Below, in pieces: positions 1 to 7,036 of a stretch of 8,602 nt of DNA. Positions within the stretch are counted from its first letter, which is position 1, and each line of letters opens with the position of its first letter. This DNA comes from Chitinophaga pinensis (GTDB lineage: Bacteria; Bacteroidota; Bacteroidia; M30B66), in contig CALQRR010000049.1 in NCBI GenBank assembly GCA_943333015.1, positions 1-8,602 on the forward strand, given 5' to 3'. Position numbers and translations under genes: made by a program. Under the pieces are notes generated by a model. That model was not told the DNA's origin. It did not search any database and saw only the letters and a list, made by a program, of their open reading frames with translations.

Positions 1-690
1 ACAAACGACCAGACAAACCTGTTCGCGGAAATACATGTAAACAAAGAAGAATGCTCCCGTAAAAAATATCATTGCCGAGAAACCACCGTAATGATTACTG
101 ATTGGTTGGTTTATGATACTCATCAGTTCATCCATCCCAATGATGTAGGAAAGGAAGAAATTCCCAAACACGAATGACAAGGCCAGAAAAATGAGCGTCT
201 TGGTTCCTTTCTTCCGGATTTTTTCCACGTTCCAAGGGCCTTTATCGAGTTGGCGTTGTTTATTGGCATCGCCCTCAATCCAGTATTCAATCTTCCGGAA
301 AACCATTTCCATAAAGATGGTCTGCGGACAAGCCCATCCGCAAAAAAGCCGGCCGAAAATAACTGTAAACAAGACAATGAACACCATAAACGTGAGCATT
401 GCCAGTGCAAACAGAAACAAGTCTTGCGGAAAAAACACCAATCCGAAGATGATGAACTTGCGCTCCACGATATTCATCAATAACAACGGATCACCGTTGA
501 GCTTGATAAATGGAATAGAAAAAAACAAAATCAGGTAGACAATACTGACTATTGTCCGTCTGTTGTAAAATCGCCCTTTCGGTTTTTGAGGGTAAATCCA
601 GTTTCTGGAGCCATCGGCTTTGATGGTGCCAATGGAGTCACGAAAGGATTCATTTGGGGTTGGGTGTTCCCGGTTGGGCTCGGAATCCAT
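1..690 (-). CDS. ccoG: CcoG (RdxA/FixG-like) cbb3 oxidase accessory ferredoxin, 5' part only
   Basis: Translating the minus strand from the ATG at 690 gives 230 codons without a stop, running off the window at base 1; the family is usually about 460-480 aa, so roughly half is present. The N-terminus (MDSEPNREHPTPN...) is a soluble cytoplasmic tail, followed by IYPQKPKGRFYNRR just before the first membrane helix (about residues 47-63). More helices fall near 87-111, 165-185 and 203-221. The motif LFCGWACPQT (Cys117, Cys121) and the start of a second cysteine group (FREQVCLVVC, Cys226 and Cys230) are the polyferredoxin signatures of CcoG, an inner-membrane protein linked to copper handling during cbb3 maturation. 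The start lies 14 bases after the ccoP stop, so it is the last visible gene of the ccoSNOQPG operon. A ccoH gene may follow outside the window. No frameshift is seen. The identification is firm; only the C-terminal half is unseen. Confidence 0.93.
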   Translation of the reverse strand, partial: MDSEPNREHPTPNESFRDSIGTIKADGSRNWIYPQKPKGRFYNRRTIVSIVYLILFFSIPFIKLNGDPLLLMNIVERKFIIFGLVFFPQDLFLFALAMLTFMVFIVLFTVIFGRLFCGWACPQTIFMEMVFRKIEYWIEGDANKQRQLDKGPWNVEKIRKKGTKTLIFLALSFVFGNFFLSYIIGMDELMSIINQPISNHYGGFSAMIFFTGAFFFVYMYFREQVCLVVC

Positions 691-704
691 GATATGTGGG
701 GAAT

Positions 705-1925
705 TTATTTGACTTCCATCGCAGCTGTAGCTTTGGAAGTATCAGTCTTAACAGCTAAGGAATCTGTGGGGACGGTAACGACATCAGTCCATATATCTCC
801 TTGAGGAGCCTTTGGATTTGCTGGATTTGTTCCTTGAAGTGTTAACACATAACTGGCAAGCTTCTGCATGGCTTCCGGTTTTATCTGCCCTTGCCAGGCG
901 ATCATTCCCTTTGCAGGAACACCGTATTTGAGCGTTTTAAAAACGTTTTGAATGCCACCACCGTTAATCCAGTAGGCATCGGTCAAATTGGGACCAACGC
1001 CTCCTTCTCCACCTTGTCCATGACAAGCAACACAGTTTCCGATGTAGATTTCTTTGGCTGTAGTCAATGAAGCAGCATCCGTCAAGTAAACGACGTTGTT
1101 CTCATCTATGATGGCACCCGCTTCTTTCAGATGGGCTTTTTTCAGAGAATCTGCTTCCATCATTTGCGCCTGATATTCTTCCGTTTGAAGAGGGCTTGAA
1201 TGTGAAATATGATAGTTAAAGAGATACACGATCCCAAAAACAATGGTGAAATAGAATCCGTATTTCCACCAAGGCGGGAGGTTGTTGTCCAGCTCACGGA
1301 TACCATCGTACTCGTGATCGGTCATCACAGCTGCTTCATTTTCAAGAGGGACAGCATCGTTCAATTGACGATCCAGCCATTTCCAATTGATCCACGGTTT
1401 AACGGGTTCTTCAGATGTATCTGTTTGAAAACCAAAACCAATTAGAAGCTGACGGATGGAGCGAATCAGACCAAAAACGATGATCACTTCTACCAGAATA
1501 GTCAGCATCATGAAAACAAACACCCAACTGTCCAACCCTCCGATAAAGGCGGGAGGCATGTAATTGGTGGAAGCGGGTTCACTCGCAACTACTGCAACAA
1601 CTTCCTGAGCGGAACTGCTCAATGGAAGCAGGAAAGCCAGTACTAACATTGAAAGCAACGACGAATTCCCTTTCTTACGCAGGTTTGCTCTGCCGGTATC
1701 GGCCAGATTGCGGATTGTTCCCGACAAGCTGATGATAATTCCCATTAGTATGAGGGCTGTTACAAGCAGAATGAGAAAGGTGGGATTGCTAAAAACCGGT
1801 GATGGCTCTGCAGGTTTGACTACGGGAGTTGCTTGTTGAGCAAAACCTGACAATGTGAAGAATAACATAGCCGGCAATAACATCCAGTAGGAATTCGAAC
1901 GGGCGTTGGATTGAACTGTTTTCAT
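705..1925 (-). CDS. ccoP: CcoP, cbb3-type cytochrome c oxidase subunit III, with a single heme c
   Basis: 406 aa. The CcoP N-terminal signature DHEYDGIRELDNNLPPWW (about residues 203-220) precedes a membrane helix (221-240). A periplasmic cytochrome c domain follows, with one CVACH heme site (Cys298, Cys301, His302) and the likely distal ligand Met341 (AKGMIAW). Classic proteobacterial CcoP has two CxxCH motifs; only one is present here. The first ~160 residues are unusual: a signal-peptide-like segment (14-30), a helix (48-70), a second signal-peptide-like segment ending SSSAQ (88-107), then another helix (132-156). The tail after about residue 365 is Pro/Thr/Lys rich. CcoP passes electrons from soluble or membrane-bound cytochromes to the CcoO heme. 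The gene lies 11 bases after ccoQ and 14 before ccoG. The start ATG at 1925 is favoured because it opens a signal-like segment and keeps tight spacing. A later start is possible, but none is better placed. Confidence 0.93.
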   Translation of the reverse strand: MKTVQSNARSNSYWMLLPAMLFFTLSGFAQQATPVVKPAEPSPVFSNPTFLILLVTALILMGIIISLSGTIRNLADTGRANLRKKGNSSLLSMLVLAFLLPLSSSAQEVVAVVASEPASTNYMPPAFIGGLDSWVFVFMMLTILVEVIIVFGLIRSIRQLLIGFGFQTDTSEEPVKPWINWKWLDRQLNDAVPLENEAAVMTDHEYDGIRELDNNLPPWWKYGFYFTIVFGIVYLFNYHISHSSPLQTEEYQAQMMEADSLKKAHLKEAGAIIDENNVVYLTDAASLTTAKEIYIGNCVACHGQGGEGGVGPNLTDAYWINGGGIQNVFKTLKYGVPAKGMIAWQGQIKPEAMQKLASYVLTLQGTNPANPKAPQGDIWTDVVTVPTDSLAVKTDTSKATAAMEVK

Positions 1926-1936
1926 AGCTGCAGATT

Positions 1937-2107
1937 TTACTGTTCGTCCTGCTCAAAAGGCAGATTTTTCAATGTCTGTAGATCACGTTTGTCTGTTGTA
2001 AACACATACCAGAGAAGCCCAATGAAGAACAGGAAGAAGATCATCAGGGAGATCATCGGAAAGATGTCTACACCAGCGATGGACGTTAAATAATTGATGA
2101 ATTTCAT
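1937..2107 (-). CDS. ccoQ: CcoQ-like small subunit of cbb3 oxidase (56 aa)
   Basis: A 56-codon frame read from the ATG at 2107 to the TAA at 1937-1939. The protein starts MKFINYLTSIAGVDIFPMIS, has one hydrophobic helix (about residues 15-36, rich in Phe, Leu and Ile, ending WYVF), then a charged tail with TTDKRDLQTLKNLPF and an acidic end. A single helix followed by a short cytoplasmic tail is the CcoQ/FixQ plan. That subunit is thought to stabilise the interaction of CcoP with the CcoNO core. The gene sits exactly where ccoQ is expected, 20 bases after the ccoNO stop and 11 before ccoP. Sequence conservation in this family is weak, so the name rests mainly on position, size and topology. No Shine-Dalgarno sequence is visible. 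Confidence 0.85.
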   Translation of the reverse strand: MKFINYLTSIAGVDIFPMISLMIFFLFFIGLLWYVFTTDKRDLQTLKNLPFEQDEQ

Positions 2108-2127
2108 GTCGAATACGTTTGACTAAT

Positions 2128-4284
2128 TCAGGGCTTGGTTAGGGCTATCTGGCCGAAAATAATTTTGTTTTCACCTTTGATGTCAGTACCGAGTCGTTGC
2201 AGGTAAGCAATCATGGCGATGATTTCTTTATTGGGCAATGTTTCAATACCGGACTCTTTCAGATTGGCGGTGATTTTAGCTTCCTGACGCATCAAATCCT
2301 GATTGGCGATCTTGTCGTAACCTTGTGGATATGGTACCCCAAGACTCATCATTACCCGAATTTTAGCCGGTGTACTTGCAGTATCTAAATCATCATCGAG
2401 CAGCCACGGATATTGGGGCATGATCGAACCTGGCGACATGGTGCGGGGATCGTCCATGTGGTTATAATGCCAGCTATCAGGATACTTTCCACCTTCGCGA
2501 TGTAAATCCGGACCTGTACGTTTTGATCCCCACTGAAACGGGTGATCATAGATGAATTCTCCCGCTTTGGAATATTCCCCATACCGTTCTGTTTCGAAAC
2601 GGAACGGCCGGATCATTTGGCTGTGGCAGGTGTAACATCCTTCCCGAACATAAATATCGCGTCCCTGAAGTTCGAGTGGTGTATAGGGTTGCACCGAGGC
2701 GATCGTCGGAATATTATTTTTGATCAGAAACGTTGGCACCATTTCCACCATACCACCGATGAGAATAACAACGAGGCTTAACAGGAGCATCTGGAAAGGA
2801 CGACGTTCGATGACGCGGTGCCAGTGCTCTCCGGTTTGATGAGCAGGAGTGTGAGCAAAAGACAAGGCAGCCGCTTCGGCACTTTCATTGGGAATAAATT
2901 TCCCAGCAAAAGCCGTCTTTGTGAGGTTATAAATCATCACAAGGAAACCAATCAGATAGAGCAAACCACCCAGTGAACGAAGTGCATACATCGGAATGAT
3001 CTGCGTGACTGTTTCCAGGAAGTTCGGATAGCGCAGGAATCCATCAGAGGTGAATTCACGCCACATTTCAAACTGAGTTAAGGCAGCCCAGTATAGAGGA
3101 ATAGCATAAAACATTATTCCTAGCGTGGCTATCCAGAAATGGAAGTTTGCCAATTTCTTAGAGAAGAGTTCGCGACCATAAAAACGCGGAAACAACCAGT
3201 ACAGCATACCAAATGTGAGCATACCATTCCATCCGAGTGCGCCAATGTGAACGTGAGCAATAATCCAGTCGGTGAAGTGAGCAATCGCATTCACATTCTT
3301 AAGTGAAAGCATTGGTCCTTCAAATGTGGACATACCATATGCTGTGATGGCAACCACCATAAATTTCAATACCACATCTTCACGCACTTTATCCCAGGCG
3401 CCACGCAATGTGAGTAATCCGTTGATCATACCACCCCAGCTTGGTGCGATAAGCATGAGAGAGAAAACAACTCCCAGAGACTGCGCCCAATCAGGAAGAG
3501 CTGTATATAACAAGTGGTGAGGACCCGCCCAGATATAGAGGAAAATAAGTGCCCAGAAATGGACAATTGAAAGTCGGTAAGAATAGACAGGACGGCCTGC
3601 TGCTTTCGGAACGAAATAATACATCAATCCGAGGTATGGAGTGGTGAGGAAAAACGCCACAGCATTGTGACCATACCACCACTGAACAAGAGCATCCTGA
3701 ACACCTGCATAAGCACTGTAGCTTTTAAGAAAGCTTACCGGATATTCGAATGAGTTGACGATATGCAACACAGCCACGGTAACGAATGTGGCGATGTAAA
3801 ACCAGATGGCTACATATAAATGTTGCACACGACGTTTAACAATCGTTCCGAACATATTGACGCCAAATACCACCCAGATTAGTGTGATTGCGATATCAAT
3901 AGGCCATTCCAATTCGGCATACTCTTTCCCGGAAGTAAATCCGAGCGGCAGCGAAATAGCCGCTGCAGCAATAATTAATTGCCAGCCCCAGAAGTGGATA
4001 CGGCTCAGCGCGTCGCTAAACATCCGAGCCTTGAGAAGACGTTGTAAAGAGTAATAAACACCTGCGAAAATACCGTTACCAACAAAAGCAAAAATGACTG
4101 CATTGGTATGCAGCGGACGTAGTCGCCCAAACGATGTATAAGGCAAACCAAGGTTTAAATTGGGAAAAACCAACTCCAAGGCAATGTAAAGACCTACCAA
4201 CATGCCTACAAGACCAAAAATGATCGAGGCAATGGCAAAGTCGCGTGGGGTTCGGTTGTCGTACTGAAAACGTTCTACTTCCAT
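2128..4284 (-). CDS. ccoNO: CcoNO fusion: cbb3 oxidase catalytic subunit I joined to subunit II
   Basis: 718 aa from the ATG at 4284. Residues 1 to ~455 are CcoN, a 12-helix C-family heme-copper oxidase core reducing O2 to water. Expected ligands are visible: His59 (RPLHTNAV) and His346 for low-spin heme b, His344 for heme b3 (IIAHVHIG), His206 (WYGHNAV) and His256/257 (AGPHHLLY) for CuB. Tyr250 corresponds to the cross-linked Tyr of this family, and Glu322 lies in STFEGPM. A linker (~455-496) leads to the CcoO part: an anchor helix at 497-521, one heme c site CYTCH (Cys550, Cys553, His554) and a likely distal Met622 (GSIMPQYPW). The two subunits are separate genes in Proteobacteria; fusion is known in Bacteroidota. 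The frame stays open to 4392, but those 36 extra residues would overlap ccoS. The ATG at 4284 leaves a 7-base gap and starts with MEVERFQYDN, typical of the family. Confidence 0.96.
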   Translation of the reverse strand: MEVERFQYDNRTPRDFAIASIIFGLVGMLVGLYIALELVFPNLNLGLPYTSFGRLRPLHTNAVIFAFVGNGIFAGVYYSLQRLLKARMFSDALSRIHFWGWQLIIAAAAISLPLGFTSGKEYAELEWPIDIAITLIWVVFGVNMFGTIVKRRVQHLYVAIWFYIATFVTVAVLHIVNSFEYPVSFLKSYSAYAGVQDALVQWWYGHNAVAFFLTTPYLGLMYYFVPKAAGRPVYSYRLSIVHFWALIFLYIWAGPHHLLYTALPDWAQSLGVVFSLMLIAPSWGGMINGLLTLRGAWDKVREDVVLKFMVVAITAYGMSTFEGPMLSLKNVNAIAHFTDWIIAHVHIGALGWNGMLTFGMLYWLFPRFYGRELFSKKLANFHFWIATLGIMFYAIPLYWAALTQFEMWREFTSDGFLRYPNFLETVTQIIPMYALRSLGGLLYLIGFLVMIYNLTKTAFAGKFIPNESAEAAALSFAHTPAHQTGEHWHRVIERRPFQMLLLSLVVILIGGMVEMVPTFLIKNNIPTIASVQPYTPLELQGRDIYVREGCYTCHSQMIRPFRFETERYGEYSKAGEFIYDHPFQWGSKRTGPDLHREGGKYPDSWHYNHMDDPRTMSPGSIMPQYPWLLDDDLDTASTPAKIRVMMSLGVPYPQGYDKIANQDLMRQEAKITANLKESGIETLPNKEIIAMIAYLQRLGTDIKGENKIIFGQIALTKP

Positions 4285-4291
4285 GGCAACG

Positions 4292-4483
4292 TCAATGTTT
4301 AGGTAATATAGTGGGTGAGGTATTCTCTGGTTGGGGCTCCTGTTTTGTATCGTCGAAGAGCATGCGGACAGATGGGGTATAGTCATCGTCATACTGCCCT
4401 TTCTTTACCGACCAGAGGAAGGCAATAAGAAAGACCAGCGCGATACAAATGCTGATAAAAAGGAGTAAAAAAAGTGCGCTCAT
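4292..4483 (-). CDS. ccoS: CcoS, cbb3 oxidase assembly protein
   Basis: 63 aa. One N-terminal membrane helix (about residues 3-24, LFLLLFISICIALVFLIAF), then the family signature: W-S-V-K-K-G-Q-Y-D-D-D followed by TPSVRMLFDD (about 24-45), and a short polar tail. CcoS/FixS is needed in Rhodobacter for putting heme b and CuB into the oxidase. The usual family length is 50-70 aa, so the gene is complete. It is the first gene of the second transcription unit: the likely promoter (TACTTTTG, minus strand, 4523-4516) ends 32 bases before the start codon. The gap to ccoNO is 7 bases, which suggests coupled translation. No clear Shine-Dalgarno sequence precedes the ATG. Confidence 0.93.
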   Translation of the reverse strand: MSALFLLLFISICIALVFLIAFLWSVKKGQYDDDYTPSVRMLFDDTKQEPQPENTSPTILPKH

Positions 4484-4515
4484 TCAGGGAGCTTCAGATT
4501 GGGTCTGGAATAAGA

Positions 4516-4546
4516 CAAAAGTATATCTGCACCCATCCTATATAAA
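4516..4546 (-). promoter_or_regulatory. Bacteroidota-type core promoter for ccoSNOQPG
   Basis: On the minus strand TACTTTTG (4523-4516) is a full match to the Bacteroidota -7 consensus TAnnTTTG. A weak -33 element, TTTA (4546-4543; consensus TTTG), lies 19 bases upstream. The predicted transcription start, from the usual position of the -7 element, is near 4512, giving a leader of about 29 bases before ccoS. A poor -33 next to a good -7 element fits a promoter that needs an activator. Promoter function is inferred. Confidence 0.66.
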
Positions 4547-4558
4547 TGATGCGAATCA
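4547..4558 (-). promoter_or_regulatory. Proximal FNR-like box of the ccoS promoter
   Basis: TGAT-GCGA-ATCA, a perfect TGAT-N4-ATCA palindrome, which is the core of the FNR/FixK site TTGAT-N4-ATCAA. It is centred at 4552.5, which is 33 bp upstream of the -7 element centre (about -40 from the predicted start, a class II position) and 22 bp from the distal box. It abuts the -33 element. Which protein binds is unknown; no Crp/Fnr gene lies in the window. Confidence 0.6.
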
Positions 4559-4568
4559 GGATGGAATA

Positions 4569-4580
4569 TGACTTTGGTCA
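4569..4580 (-). promoter_or_regulatory. Distal FNR/FixK-like box of the ccoS promoter
   Basis: TGAC-TTTG-GTCA (plus-strand reading), an inverted repeat of the Crp/Fnr type, 17 bases after the ccoI stop codon. It sits in the 17-mer AATATGACTTTGGTCAG (4565-4581), which recurs with one mismatch at 7701-7717. Its centre is 55 bp upstream of the -7 element, about -62 from the predicted start, a class I activator position. The same spacing is found at the hemerythrin promoter. Confidence 0.65.
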
Positions 4581-4597
4581 GGTTTTGTTAAAAAAAG

Positions 4598-7021
4598 CTA
4601 AAGACCCTTTCTTCGTGCAATAAGTGTGGAAGTGAGCGTTGCAAACGAAACAATACTGATTGAAGTAATCGGCATGAGGATGGCTGCAATGACTGGCTGA
4701 AGTTCGCCACGCACGGCAAACCACAAGCCGACAGCGTTGTATAGCAGCGATATGGCAAAACTCACTGCAATAACACGCTTACCGCTCCGGCAATAATCCA
4801 GCAAGGTGTTTAGGCGAGGCAGTAATTTTCCATCAAGGATAGCATCGCAGGCTGGTGAGAAATTATTAAGGTTATCGGATACGGCAATGCCTGCATCGCT
4901 TTGCTGGAGAGCACCAGCATCGTTTAACCCGTCGCCCAGCATTAGAACCTTATGGCCATTGTGCTGGAGCTGACGAATAAAATTCAGCTTGTCTTCGGGC
5001 TTCTGTTGAAATAGCATGTGATCTGGCTCAAACCAAGCGCTCAATTGCTGACGGTCGGCATCTGTATCCCCACTGAGTAAAAACAAATTGTATTTTCCAC
5101 GTAAATGGGAAAGTAGTGCGGGTAATTCGTCGCGTAATTGGTGCTGAAGCGAATAATACCCACATTGTTCGCCATCTATCTTCACATAAATACGGGTTTT
5201 GTTGAGTCCTTCTGGAGAATAGGTCTGCGAAATAAAATCGGCTGATCCGAGTTGAATGAATTTTCCATCCACATTTCCCTGAATTCCCTGACCTGGAAAT
5301 TCGAAGTATTCACTCACTGACTTACGCTCTTTTCCCTGATAAGATGCGGCAATGCTGGCGCTAAGCGGATGTGTTGACTGAAGTGCCACAGAATACACCG
5401 CAGTAATTTCATCTTCCGTAAGCATGCGACCATCGAAATGAACCTGAGTATCGCGGCTAAGAGTAATGGTACCTGTTTTATCAAAAACAATCGTATCGGC
5501 CTTGGCCATTTTTTCAATAACAAAGGCATTCTTCAGATAAAAACCATTAGAGCCCAGAATGCGCAATACGTTTCCGTTCGTAAAGGTTGATGCTAACAAA
5601 AGAATGCAAGGACATGCAACAATCAGAATGGTTGTAACAGCATTCATCATCCGATGTGTATCGCCCGCCCAGAGCCAGAAGCCGGCGGAAGCAAGTGCGA
5701 CAAGAAATACACCGAGTGTGAAATACTGGTTGATCTTATTCTCCATCGATGCCTGCTCCAGTTCGGAAGTATCTTTCCGGAACGCAGGACTGTTCCACAG
5801 TTGCGTGAGGTAACTCTGTTTGACGGGCTTCACGATCTCCATTTCAATACTGCTACCAGCTTGTCGACCGCCCGCATATACAAGCTCCCCTTTTTGTCGG
5901 GAAACAGGATCCGATTCTCCTGTTACAAAGCTGTAATCAATTTGAGCGTCACCTCGTAAAAGAATGGCATCAGCGGGAACGATCTCCTGATTACGAATGA
6001 GCATGCGCATCCCTTTCCGGAGATTGGTGACGGGGATTTGCTCCTCCCCAAGTTCGGAAATAACCGTAACGGCAACAGGGAAATACGATTTATAATCCCG
6101 GTCGAACGACAGTGTTTCATAGGTCCGATTTTGGAAAGATCTGCCAATGAGCATGAAAAACACAATGCCCGACATGGAATCAAAGTAACCTGGACCAGTT
6201 GCACTGAATACTTCATACACACTTCGAAGAAAGGTCATCAAAATGGCGGCAGCAATGGGAAGATCAATGTTCAGATGCCGGCTACGAATGGCTCCTAAAG
6301 CAGAAATAAAAAAATCACGGCTGCTATAGAGTAAAACCGGTAAGGACAAGCCGAAATTTAACCAGGTAAATGTGCGCTGTAGATCGGCTTGTCCGGCAAT
6401 TTCACCAATGGAAAAATATTCAGGAAAACTCATCATCATGATATTCCCGAAACAGAAACCAGCAATTCCGATTTTATACCACTGACTTCGGTCAACCGTT
6501 GACGTTTTCGAGTCTTCAATGTCGCTAAGGCTGATGTGCGGCTCATACCCAATCATGGTCATCCGTTCAGCGATCGAACTTAAGCGTGTTTCGCTTTCAT
6601 TGAAAATAACGGTGACTTCCCGCTTGGGAAAATTGACCGATGAACTAAGAACTCCCGGTTCTATGCGCTGGAGATTTTCGAGCAACCAGATACAGGAACT
6701 GCAATGAATACCTGGGACAAAAAAGGTCACATGTGCTTGTTGGCCGTTAGTGAAATGGAGCAATTTTGCCCGAACATCTTCCTGATTGGCATAGGCAAAT
6801 TTCCCTTTATAATGTGCCTTATCAGGCGAGTTTCCGGAAGAGGGATTTAAAGCGTAATAACTACACAGGTTATTTTCGTTAAGTATCTCATAAACCAAAC
6901 GGCAACCATCACAGCAAAAAGCTTTTTCCTCAATAAACAGGGTTGTTTCTCTACAGCTTTCTCCGCAATGGTAACATACCAAATCAGTTCTTAGTGCAGG
7001 TTCTTGGGGATTGGGTAGCAT
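4598..7021 (-). CDS. ccoI: CcoI (FixI/CopA2-like) copper-transporting P1B-type ATPase
   Basis: 807 aa. Order of parts: an N-terminal cysteine cluster (CYHCGESC at 16-23, then FCCDGC at 35-40), typical of FixI/CcoI ATPases; a heavy-metal-associated domain with GIHCSSC (Cys107, Cys110); membrane helices from about 183; the actuator loop TGES (367-370); the metal-translocating CPC (Cys470, Pro471, Cys472); the phosphorylation site DKTGT (Asp514); His551-Pro552; the hinge GDGLND (696-701); and final helices with Tyr761-Asn762 and MPITSIS (783-789). The Cys pair in CPC with Tyr-Asn marks a Cu(I) pump. CcoI exports copper slowly for insertion into CuB, unlike detoxifying CopA, which normally lacks the N-terminal Cys cluster. 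Location is the inner membrane. It starts 15 bases after the hemerythrin gene, probably on the same transcript. Its stop is 114 bases before ccoS, a gap that contains a promoter. All catalytic residues are intact. Confidence 0.95.
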   Translation of the reverse strand: MLPNPQEPALRTDLVCYHCGESCRETTLFIEEKAFCCDGCRLVYEILNENNLCSYYALNPSSGNSPDKAHYKGKFAYANQEDVRAKLLHFTNGQQAHVTFFVPGIHCSSCIWLLENLQRIEPGVLSSSVNFPKREVTVIFNESETRLSSIAERMTMIGYEPHISLSDIEDSKTSTVDRSQWYKIGIAGFCFGNIMMMSFPEYFSIGEIAGQADLQRTFTWLNFGLSLPVLLYSSRDFFISALGAIRSRHLNIDLPIAAAILMTFLRSVYEVFSATGPGYFDSMSGIVFFMLIGRSFQNRTYETLSFDRDYKSYFPVAVTVISELGEEQIPVTNLRKGMRMLIRNQEIVPADAILLRGDAQIDYSFVTGESDPVSRQKGELVYAGGRQAGSSIEMEIVKPVKQSYLTQLWNSPAFRKDTSELEQASMENKINQYFTLGVFLVALASAGFWLWAGDTHRMMNAVTTILIVACPCILLLASTFTNGNVLRILGSNGFYLKNAFVIEKMAKADTIVFDKTGTITLSRDTQVHFDGRMLTEDEITAVYSVALQSTHPLSASIAASYQGKERKSVSEYFEFPGQGIQGNVDGKFIQLGSADFISQTYSPEGLNKTRIYVKIDGEQCGYYSLQHQLRDELPALLSHLRGKYNLFLLSGDTDADRQQLSAWFEPDHMLFQQKPEDKLNFIRQLQHNGHKVLMLGDGLNDAGALQQSDAGIAVSDNLNNFSPACDAILDGKLLPRLNTLLDYCRSGKRVIAVSFAISLLYNAVGLWFAVRGELQPVIAAILMPITSISIVSFATLTSTLIARRKGL

Positions 7022-7036
7022 GCAATAATATATCTG

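Noticed and set aside
123..410. Overlapping open frames of 77-115 codons on both strands over the ccoG region
   Set aside because: The ccoG frame covers the whole stretch and has clear motifs. The others lack family features and are frame shadows.
546..557. TGACTATTGTCC, near match to the TGAC-N4-GTCA box
   Set aside because: It lies inside ccoG coding sequence, has one mismatch, and has neither the AATA flank nor a TAnnTTTG element at 55 bp.
1209..1445. Plus-strand open frame opposite ccoP
   Set aside because: It is antisense to the conserved CcoP signature region, and its composition follows the complement of that gene. There is no sign of a promoter or of homology.
4285..4392. 36-residue N-terminal extension of CcoNO (from an ATG at 4392)
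   Set aside because: It would overlap most of the ccoS tail in another frame, lacks any hydrophobic or family-like sequence, and the ATG at 4284 gives the typical CcoN N-terminus.
4533..4564. Inverted repeat CCATCC ... GGATGG with a 20-base spacer in the ccoS promoter
   Set aside because: Only six bases per arm and not concentric with the FNR-like box (centres 4548.5 and 4552.5). No equivalent exists at the hemerythrin promoter, so it is probably chance.
4582..4612. Possible terminator after ccoI: a run of seven T on the minus strand (4596-4590)
   Set aside because: The only stem before it is AAAG-GGT-CTTT, four weak pairs around a three-base loop, overlapping the end of the coding region. 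Read-through from ccoI into ccoS remains possible.
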